Positions 1 to 5,463 of a DNA stretch of 9,792 nucleotides are shown in pieces. The stretch comes from CAYVBJ01 sp964415185. Its GTDB lineage: Bacteria; Bacteroidota; Rhodothermia; Balneolales; Balneolaceae. Positions within the stretch are counted from its first letter, which is position 1. Every line of letters starts with the position of its first letter. A model generated the notes under the pieces. It was not told where the DNA came from. It was given only the letters and a program-made list of their open reading frames with translations, and made no database searches. The stretch covers positions 1 through 9,792 of the forward strand of contig CAYPZI010000114.1 in assembly GCA_964415185.1 (NCBI GenBank), read 5' to 3'. Position numbers and translations under genes: made by a program.

Positions 1-434
1 ATCTTGAAATTGAAAATAGCAGGCTTCATGTATTATTCAATTATTTCGCTGTTTACAGGGCTTACGATTTGAGTGGCAAATTGCTGCATGAGTTTGACCT
101 TTCTCTAATTTCGGATGTTCTGCCGGAAGAAAAGAATAGAAAGAATGCTTCGTACAAAGATGCAACCTCGCCAAATGTTCAATCTGTTTATAAAGACTTG
201 GATGTTCATAAAAACGATATTTTTGTTTTGCGATTGGCATTGAACAGATTGATTATAGATCACTTCAGGCTTGGGGAAGAAAATCTGAAATACGTCCGGA
301 AGTATGAGTTCAGTAATGTTAAGGAAGGATATTATGCGATCAAGTTTTTTTATGAACCTGAATCGAAAGTGTTTTACGTGCTGGAGAAAAATCAGATTCC
401 AATGGTTACGAGGTATCGAAAATCCGAAAAATAA
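1..434 (+). CDS. C-terminal part of a beta-propeller protein (6-bladed type), 5' end outside the window
   Basis: The reading frame is open from the first complete codon at position 3 to the TAA at 432-434, giving 143 residues with no start that must be used, so the gene is cut by the window edge. A TTG at 69 could be read as a start. However, the codons before it (3-68) continue the same kind of protein, and the blade-like segment AYDLSGKLLHEFDL runs across that TTG, so I treat it as internal. Segments of the form 'YDLSGKLLHEF' and 'YYAIKFFYEPESKVFYVLE' are strand-turn-strand patterns typical of propeller blades, in particular the 6-bladed propeller (BF3164/TolB-like) proteins common in Bacteroidota. 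The N-terminus, and so any signal peptide or lipobox, is not visible. Function is unknown. The family assignment rests on pattern only. It converges on the thiolase gene across a 201-bp gap. Confidence 0.62.
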   Translation, partial: LEIENSRLHVLFNYFAVYRAYDLSGKLLHEFDLSLISDVLPEEKNRKNASYKDATSPNVQSVYKDLDVHKNDIFVLRLALNRLIIDHFRLGEENLKYVRKYEFSNVKEGYYAIKFFYEPESKVFYVLEKNQIPMVTRYRKSEK

Positions 435-464
435 ATTTTTAACAAAGCTTAAATCGAGTGTAGT

Positions 465-498
465 TTAACCACAGTGGACGCGTAGGTATGCAGAGGTT
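465..498. repeat. Degenerate GCAGAG-type dispersed intergenic repeat
   Basis: The stretch reads as a decayed 'aaccacagagg-acgcagagg-tacgcagagg' repeat: accacagtgg, acgcgtagg and tatgcagagg follow one another with the roughly 10-base rhythm of that family. It lies 30 bp after the stop codon of the upstream propeller gene. Related copies in this window follow gcvP (2221-2260) and the ZIP gene (9767-9788). It has no coding potential. The family identification is from memory of similar intergenic repeats in environmental bacteria, not from a search. Confidence 0.45.
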
Positions 499-542
499 AT
501 CTTATTTAATTTCTTTGTGTTTATTTACTGCCGGTTTTTTGC

Positions 543-577
543 CGCGAAGGCACGATGGCACGAAGAATCACGAAGGG
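543..577. repeat. CACGAAG-type dispersed intergenic repeat
   Basis: Three to four imperfect units of about 8-10 bases follow each other: gcgaag, gcacgatg, gcacgaag, aatcacgaag. This matches the 'ggcacgaaggcacgaag' class of short-period intergenic repeats seen in many Bacteroidota and other environmental genomes. It sits between the convergent propeller gene and thiolase gene, together with the degenerate GCAGAG-type repeat at 465-498. The rest of the 435-635 gap shows no gene and no GC-rich hairpin terminator; just 3' of the thiolase stop there is only an A/T-only self-complementary stretch around 619-631. Confidence 0.5.
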
Positions 578-635
578 TTTTATCTGAATTATATTCTATG
601 ATACAGCCCCGCTAAGATTAAAAATTTTTTTCAGT

Positions 636-1859
636 TTATACTCTTTCGAGAATCGTTGCATACCCCTGTCCCACGCCGACGCACATTGTTACGAGTGCGT
701 ATCTTTTTTTCTGTTTTTGGAGTTCGAGGGCAGCGGTTTGCAGAATCCTGGTGCCCGACATCCCGAGGGGATGTCCCAGGGCAATAGCCCCGCCGTTCGG
801 GTTTATGCGGGGGTCATCATCGTCCAGCTCAAGCATCCGGGTGCAGGATAGCACCTGTGCCGCAAAGGCTTCGTTGATTTCAATGATATCCATATCACGC
901 AATTTCAAACCGGCTTTTTTGAGGGCGTCACGGGAAGCAAAAACCGGCCCGATCCCCATAATTTTCGGTTCAACACCGGCCACGGCAGATGAGACAATCC
1001 GTGCAAGCGGTTTAATATCGTGATCTTTGGCCATCTTTTCCGTTCCGATCAGCATGGCACCGGCACCGTCGTTCAGTCCCGAGGCATTGCCGGCCGTAAC
1101 AGATCCGTCTTTTTTGAAGGCGGGCCGCAGCTTGGCCAGCACTTCCGGCGTGGTGTCTTCACGGATAAATTCATCATTTTTAAACAGGATTGGATCGGCT
1201 TTTCGCCGAGGGGTTTCAACGGGTACAATCTCTTCGGCAAATCGACCATTTTCACGGGCTTTGGCCGCTTTCATCTGCGAAGCACAGGCAAATGCATCCT
1301 GGTCTTCGCGGGATATTTTATAATGTTCAACCAGGTTTTCAGCCGTCTGGCCCATGGCGTGAGTTCCGTAAAGCTCTTCCATTTTCGGGTTGATGAAGCG
1401 CCAGCCAAAACTGGAATCATGCATTTCCGAATCATTGCCATACGGTTTCGATGCTTTGGAGATTACCCACGGGCCGCGTGTCATGTGCTCTACGCCTCCT
1501 GTGATGAACAACTGCCCATCTCCTGCGGCAATCGCCCTGCGGGCTTGTATGGCGGCCGACATGCTGGACGCACACAACCTGTTCACCGTCTCGCCGGGCA
1601 CGGTGAACGGCAACCCGGCAAGAAGCAGTGCCATCCGAGCCACGTTACGGTTGTCTTCACCTGCCTGGTTTGCACATCCGAATATCACATCATCAATATG
1701 CTCGGGATTGATTTTCTTGTTGCGGTTCATCAGTTCCTTGATCACAAGAGCGGCCAGGTTGTCCGTGCGGACGGGCGAGAGCGCGCCGCGAAAATTGCCG
1801 ATCGGAGTGCGGATGGCATCGAGTATGAAAGCTTGTTCAGTGGTGTTATTCTTCGACAT
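636..1859 (-). CDS. Acetyl-CoA C-acyltransferase (thiolase family, 3-oxoadipyl-CoA thiolase/FadA-like)
   Basis: This is a degradative-type thiolase: it cleaves a 3-oxoacyl-CoA with free CoA to acetyl-CoA and a shortened acyl-CoA in the cytoplasm. The protein has 407 residues, the normal family length, and all active-site motifs are present: the acyl-accepting Cys96 in NRLCASSMSA, the NEAF motif at 329-332, His363 in GHPLGMSGTR, and the second catalytic Cys393 in TMCVGVGQGY. The segment at residues 60-84 (FGCANQAGEDNRN onward) and the C-terminal MCVGVGQG are characteristic of PcaF/PaaJ 3-oxoadipyl-CoA thiolases. GGVEHM and INEAFAAQ are also shared with FadA, so substrate preference (beta-ketoadipyl-CoA or fatty 3-oxoacyl-CoA) cannot be fixed from sequence. 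No paa, pca or fadB gene is adjacent. The start is the ATG at 1857-1859; it has an AT-rich leader and no clear Shine-Dalgarno. A repeat-filled gap of 409 bp separates it from gcvP, so the two are probably transcribed separately. Confidence 0.95.
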   Translation of the reverse strand: MSKNNTTEQAFILDAIRTPIGNFRGALSPVRTDNLAALVIKELMNRNKKINPEHIDDVIFGCANQAGEDNRNVARMALLLAGLPFTVPGETVNRLCASSMSAAIQARRAIAAGDGQLFITGGVEHMTRGPWVISKASKPYGNDSEMHDSSFGWRFINPKMEELYGTHAMGQTAENLVEHYKISREDQDAFACASQMKAAKARENGRFAEEIVPVETPRRKADPILFKNDEFIREDTTPEVLAKLRPAFKKDGSVTAGNASGLNDGAGAMLIGTEKMAKDHDIKPLARIVSSAVAGVEPKIMGIGPVFASRDALKKAGLKLRDMDIIEINEAFAAQVLSCTRMLELDDDDPRINPNGGAIALGHPLGMSGTRILQTAALELQKQKKRYALVTMCVGVGQGYATILERV

Positions 1860-1911
1860 TAGTTGATATCAATTAATTTATAATTTCAAATAATATAAAA
1901 ATGATAATCCA

Positions 1912-2169
1912 GACCTGACAGCGTCTGAAAGACCTGTCAGCGTCGGGAAAAAGCCTCAGATAAAATCGTACTGAAAGACCTGTCAGCGTTGGAGTTCAAA
2001 CAGGAATCCAACTACCGACAGAATGAACTCACCGTTACTGGCCCGACGCTGTCAGAAGCGCGGAAAAGCGCCGCGCATGCTGGACAGGTCTGTGTCCTCA
2101 ACCTGCCAGTAGCGACCGGACGCTGACAGGAGCTCGCCGCCAGCCGGCGGCTTGCACGCTGTCAGGTCC
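1912..2169. repeat. Cluster of six CCTGWCAGCGT elements in nested inverted arrangement
   Basis: Three copies run forward: A 1912-1925 (gacctgacagcgtc), B 1931-1947 (gacctgtcagcgtcggg) and C 1977-1992 (gacctgtcagcgttgg). Three run inverted: D 2042-2055 (cccgacgctgtcag), E 2118-2130 (ggacgctgacagg) and F 2155-2169 (cacgctgtcaggtcc). A and F are perfectly complementary over 13 bp, B and E over 12 bp, and C and D over at least 6 bp, so the pairs nest. Copies B and C share a 22-base unit beginning ctgaaagacctgtcagcgt with one mismatch (1925-1946 and 1971-1992). An extra inverted pair is cgttactggc 2033-2042 with gccagtagcg 2105-2114 (one mismatch), and a GC-rich hairpin lies at 2136-2151. The segment lies between two same-strand genes and has no credible ORF. 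It resembles a dispersed REP-like intergenic element, but whether it is mobile or transcribed is unknown. Confidence 0.75.
2136..2151. repeat. GC-rich hairpin within the inverted cluster
   Basis: gccgcc at 2136-2141 and ggcggc at 2146-2151 form a perfect 6-bp all-GC stem around a 4-base loop (agcc). It lies between inverted elements E and F. On the minus strand it is about 120 bases after the gcvP stop and could hinder transcription. It has no downstream T-run, so I do not call it an intrinsic terminator. Confidence 0.5.
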
Positions 2170-2220
2170 TTGGTGCCACAATCTATGAAAATACATTTCA
2201 ATATTTTTTGTTTGAGTTTT

Positions 2221-2260
2221 GTTTCACGCAGAGGGCGCGGGGAACCGCAGAGGCCGCAGT
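2221..2260. repeat. GCAGAG-type dispersed intergenic repeat next to the gcvP stop
   Basis: The stretch begins gtttcacgcagagggcgc and continues with ccgcagaggccgcag, the short-period 'cgcagagg' pattern. A second copy at 9767-9788 matches the first 22 bases with two mismatches. The repeat starts about 50 bp beyond the cluster of CCTGWCAGCGT elements and ends 8 bp before the gcvP stop codon (2269-2271 on the plus strand). Confidence 0.6.
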
Positions 2261-2268
2261 GATTGTGA

Positions 2269-5181
2269 TCAAACAATAGCCGGTTCGGGATTTTCTTCAT
2301 AATCTTCGAGGGGTGCACAGGTGCACATCAGGTTCCGGTCGCCGTAGGCATCGTCTACGCGGCTCACGGACGGCCAGAACTTGTTGAACCGGAGATAGTC
2401 GGCCGGGAATGCTGCTTTTTCGCGGGTATAGGGCCGGTCCCAATTTTCACACATCAGAACCCTGGTTGTATGCGGGGCGTGTTTCAGTACGTTGTTATCA
2501 CGTTGTACAAGCCCCTGCTCAATTTCCCTGATCTCCTCACGAATCGAAATCATCGCCTCACAAAAACGGTCCAGCTCGGCTTTGGATTCACTTTCCGTGG
2601 GTTCGATCATCAGTGTGCCCGGAACCGGAAAGCTCATGGTTGGCGCATGGACACTGTAATCCATCAGGCGCTTGGCTACATCGGCTGCCTCAATACCGGC
2701 CGATTGTTTGAATACCCGCAAATCAATAATAAATTCATGAGCCGATCGCCCGGTTTTGCCGGTATAGAGTACCGGGTAATGATCATTCAGCCGGTCCTTT
2801 ATGTAATTGGCGTTCAGAATGGCGTATTCGCTGGCACGCTTGAGCCCCACGGCTCCCATCATACGTATATAGGCATGTGAAATAGGCAGGATACCGGCAC
2901 TGCCAAAAGGTGCTGCGGCTACCGGCTTCATCAGCTTGCCGTTTCCACTTTCACTGAAGGGATGGCCGGGAAGGTAAGGTTTCAGCTTTTCTACCACGCC
3001 AATCGGGCCCATTCCGGGTCCACCGCCGCCGTGCGGAATACAAAACGTTTTGTGAAGGTTTAGATGGCACACATCCGCCACGATGATGGCCGGATTGGTC
3101 AGGCCGACCTGGGCATTCATATTGGCGCCGTCCATGTAGACAAGCCCCCCGTTATCGTGTACAATTTTACAGATCTCCTTGATATTCTCTTCAAACACGC
3201 CATGGGTTGACGGATAGGTAATCATAAGGGCAGCAAGGTTCTCTTTATGTTTTTGAACCTTCCCGGTTAAATCATCGATATCGATATTGCCGTTCTCATC
3301 GCACTTGGTTACAACCACTTTCATCCCTGCCATTACCGCACTCGCAGGGTTTGTTCCGTGCGCCGAGGATGGAATAATGGTCACATTTCTGTGCTTTTCC
3401 CCATGGTCATGGTGGTAGGCACGGATGGTCATCAGCCCGGTATATTCGCCCTGGGCGCCTGAATTTGGCTGAAGTGAAACGGCGTCAAAGCCGGTGATCT
3501 CTTTCAGCCAGCCTGTAAGTTCATCGAAAAGAATCCTGTATCCTTTGGCCTGGTCAGCCGGGGCAAACGGGTGAAGGTTTGAAAATTCAGGCCACGTAAT
3601 GGGGATCATCTCTGCCGTGGCATTCAGCTTCATGGTACAGGAACCAAGCGAGATCATGGAGTGTGTCAGGTCGAGATCCCTGTTTTCAAGCATTTTAAGG
3701 TACCGTAACATCTCATGCTCCGTACGGTAGCGGTTGAAAACGTCCTGGTTCAGATAGTCCTGCCCCCGTTTCAGCTCAGCCGGAATGCCATTGGGCTCCT
3801 GCTTTATCAGGGTCTCAATATCGGCCTTCAACGAAGTGTTGAGAACACCGGAAAATGTTTCGAGAACCGATTCAACATCCCCGGGAGTATGAGTTTCATC
3901 GAACGAGATGCTAATCGTATTGTCGGAATTATACCGGAAGTTCATCTCACGTTCCAGTGCCTTTTTACGGATGACAGGAACCAGGCTTTTATCACCAGGC
4001 TGAACGGTGATGGTATCAAAATAGCGGCTGTTTTGAATTTTATAGCCCGATTTCTTCAGTCCGTTTTCAGCCATCCCTGCAAGGCCGTTGATCCGCGATG
4101 CAATCTTGCGAAGCCCCTTTGGGCCGTGGTAAACCGCATAAAACCCGGCTATGACGGCAAGCAGAACCTGGGCCGTACAAATATTCGAAGTCGCTTTTTC
4201 CCGCCGGATATGCTGTTCCCTGGTTTGAAGTGCCATTCGAACGGCAGGATTGCCTTCGGCATCTTTGGTTATGCCGATTATCCGCCCCGGTATCCTTCTC
4301 TGAAATTCTTCACGTGCAGCAAAATAACCCGCGTGCGGCCCGCCGTACCCCATGGGGACACCAAACCGCTGGGAGCTGCCTACCACTACATCGGCACCCA
4401 TACTGCCGGGTGATTTTAAAAGAGTAAGGCTGAGGAGGTCTGCCGCAAATGCAGAATAAACATTATGGTCATGAAGTTTTTGAACAAGCTTTGTATAATC
4501 ATTGAAATCACCGTCTGAACCGGGATACTGGATCAAAACACCGAAAAGTGACGGATCGGCCGCATCGATTTCATCCGGATTTCCTGTCCGGATATTGATT
4601 CCGAGCGGTTCGGCCCGGTTTTTCAGAACTTCAATCGTTTGAGGGAAGCATTTGCCGGATACAAAAAATGTATCCCCGTTTTTTCGTTTTTCACCCTTGC
4701 GGGAATCATACAGCATGCTCATGGCTTCTGCTGCTGCCGTGGCTTCATCCAAAAGGGAGGCGTTGGCAAGCGGCATCCGGGTCAGCTCGGTAATGACCGT
4801 TTGAAAATTGATCAGAGCCTCCATTCTGCCTTGCGAGATTTCAGCCTGGTAGGGCGTATAGGCAGTATACCATCCCGGATTTTCGAGCACATTGCGTTTG
4901 ATTACATTGGGCAGTTCAGTTCCGTAGTATCCAAGGCCGATAAATGAATTATAGATTTTATTACCGGATGCTTTTTTCTTAAGGTCTTCGAGGTATTCTT
5001 TTTCACTTAAAGCAGGTGGAAGGGTCATCTCTTGATTCAGGCGAATGCCTTTTGGGATGGCTTCTTTGATCAGGGAGCCGAGGTCAGGCGACTTGATCAG
5101 GTTTAGCATCTCCCTCGTTTCTGATTTATCAGGGCCAATGTGGCGGTTTTCAAATTTCTCCCGGCTGTAATCGATACTCAT
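2269..5181 (-). CDS. gcvP: Glycine dehydrogenase (decarboxylating), single-chain P protein
   Basis: P protein of the glycine cleavage system: a PLP enzyme that decarboxylates glycine and passes the aminomethyl group to the lipoyl arm of GcvH in the cytoplasm. The 970 residues match the single-chain form (E. coli GcvP is 957), with both halves fused: N-terminal half about 10-450 (containing GYYGTELPNVI at 84-94 and YTPYQAEISQGR at 108-119) and C-terminal catalytic half about 480-960. The PLP lysine is Lys711 in NLHKTFCIPHGGGGPGMG (708-725), followed by the glycine-rich loop. SSAHGTNPASA at 605-615 and MDGANMNAQVG at 683-693 are also family hallmarks. The frame is intact. The start ATG (5179-5181) precedes the conserved RHIGP segment by the usual short distance. 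gcvT and gcvH are not in the window, so the system is dispersed or lies elsewhere. I see no glycine riboswitch in the short upstream region. Confidence 0.98.
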   Translation of the reverse strand: MSIDYSREKFENRHIGPDKSETREMLNLIKSPDLGSLIKEAIPKGIRLNQEMTLPPALSEKEYLEDLKKKASGNKIYNSFIGLGYYGTELPNVIKRNVLENPGWYTAYTPYQAEISQGRMEALINFQTVITELTRMPLANASLLDEATAAAEAMSMLYDSRKGEKRKNGDTFFVSGKCFPQTIEVLKNRAEPLGINIRTGNPDEIDAADPSLFGVLIQYPGSDGDFNDYTKLVQKLHDHNVYSAFAADLLSLTLLKSPGSMGADVVVGSSQRFGVPMGYGGPHAGYFAAREEFQRRIPGRIIGITKDAEGNPAVRMALQTREQHIRREKATSNICTAQVLLAVIAGFYAVYHGPKGLRKIASRINGLAGMAENGLKKSGYKIQNSRYFDTITVQPGDKSLVPVIRKKALEREMNFRYNSDNTISISFDETHTPGDVESVLETFSGVLNTSLKADIETLIKQEPNGIPAELKRGQDYLNQDVFNRYRTEHEMLRYLKMLENRDLDLTHSMISLGSCTMKLNATAEMIPITWPEFSNLHPFAPADQAKGYRILFDELTGWLKEITGFDAVSLQPNSGAQGEYTGLMTIRAYHHDHGEKHRNVTIIPSSAHGTNPASAVMAGMKVVVTKCDENGNIDIDDLTGKVQKHKENLAALMITYPSTHGVFEENIKEICKIVHDNGGLVYMDGANMNAQVGLTNPAIIVADVCHLNLHKTFCIPHGGGGPGMGPIGVVEKLKPYLPGHPFSESGNGKLMKPVAAAPFGSAGILPISHAYIRMMGAVGLKRASEYAILNANYIKDRLNDHYPVLYTGKTGRSAHEFIIDLRVFKQSAGIEAADVAKRLMDYSVHAPTMSFPVPGTLMIEPTESESKAELDRFCEAMISIREEIREIEQGLVQRDNNVLKHAPHTTRVLMCENWDRPYTREKAAFPADYLRFNKFWPSVSRVDDAYGDRNLMCTCAPLEDYEENPEPAIV

Positions 5182-5216
5182 TCAGTAGTAAGGTCTTTAG
5201 GTTAAATTGGGATTAA

Positions 5217-5242
5217 CAAATTATTTTCAGGAAGTGTTCAAA
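5217..5242 (-). promoter_or_regulatory. gcvP: Possible gcvP promoter of Bacteroidota type
   Basis: Read on the minus strand, a TTTG (plus-strand 5239-5242) precedes TAATTTG (5217-5223). This resembles the -33 TTTG and -7 TAnnTTTG elements of Bacteroidota promoters. It lies about 36 bp before the gcvP ATG. The -7 match lacks one base of the consensus and the 15-base spacing is shorter than the usual 19 or so, so this is a weak candidate. Confidence 0.25.
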
Positions 5243-5372
5243 AAAAGATAAGGGTTTTATTACTCTTTCACCTACAGGTTGTAACGAGTTTTTACTTAAT
5301 TACATTTTAAAATCACAATAAAAATTACTACTGTATATAGCTGATTCATTTGTTGCACTTTGAAAATAACAA

Positions 5373-5392
5373 AGAGAAAATTACGTTTCTCT
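5373..5392. promoter_or_regulatory. 7-bp inverted repeat in the divergent promoter region
   Basis: agagaaa (5373-5379) and tttctct (5386-5392) are perfect inverted arms around the six-base spacer attacg. It lies in the AT-rich region between the divergent gcvP and the propeller cassette, about 70 bp upstream of the cassette start. It could be an operator half-site pair or a chance feature of AT-rich DNA. Confidence 0.25.
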
Positions 5393-5397
5393 AACGT

Positions 5398-5416
5398 CTT
5401 GTAAATCATTTGCAAG
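5398..5416. promoter_or_regulatory. 19-bp near-palindrome, candidate operator
   Basis: CTTGTAAATCATTTGCAAG has 9-base arms around a single central C at 5407; the arms differ at one position (T opposite G, which still pairs as a wobble). The right arm overlaps the candidate -33 TTTG at 5409-5412, the position where a repressor or activator dimer would act on the propeller cassette. No regulator gene is present in the window to pair it with. Confidence 0.35.
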
Positions 5417-5438
5417 AATGCTTTCATGTGTAATTTAA
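5409..5438 (+). promoter_or_regulatory. Candidate promoter of the propeller cassette
   Basis: TTTG at 5409-5412 and TAATTTAA at 5431-5438 are separated by 18 bases. This fits the -33/-7 layout of Bacteroidota housekeeping promoters (TTTG, then TAnnTTTG), although the last G is missing. It would give a leader of about 20 bases before the ATG at 5464. No Shine-Dalgarno sequence is visible before that ATG, as is usual in this group. Confidence 0.35.
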
Positions 5439-5463
5439 CAATAAACCAATTAAATTCATTAGA

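Noticed and set aside
69..71. TTG at 69 as the true start of the left gene
   Set aside because: The same frame is open to the window edge and the propeller-like pattern continues upstream of the TTG, so the gene is truncated by the window instead.
37..240. Minus-strand 67-codon frame over the left propeller gene
   Set aside because: Antisense to the continuous propeller frame, with no family resemblance.
1020..1862. 280-codon plus-strand open frame opposite the thiolase
   Set aside because: It is antisense to a complete thiolase with all active-site motifs; its product has no recognisable domain, so it is a shadow of the GC-rich third codon positions.
1912..2169. CRISPR array
   Set aside because: The copies are short (12-16 bp), in both orientations, with irregular spacing (about 5 to 65 bp), and no cas genes are present.
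2052..2318. 88-codon minus-strand frame across the repeat cluster and the end of gcvP
   Set aside because: It consists mostly of the inverted repeat elements and the GCAGAG-type repeat and overlaps the gcvP 3' end in another frame; not a credible gene.
3715..4413. 232-codon plus-strand open frame opposite gcvP
   Set aside because: Fully antisense to conserved GcvP sequence and without any recognisable domain or start context.
5182..5463. Glycine riboswitch upstream of gcvP
   Set aside because: The leader is AT-rich and I could not find the paired aptamer structure; the candidate promoter also leaves too short a leader.
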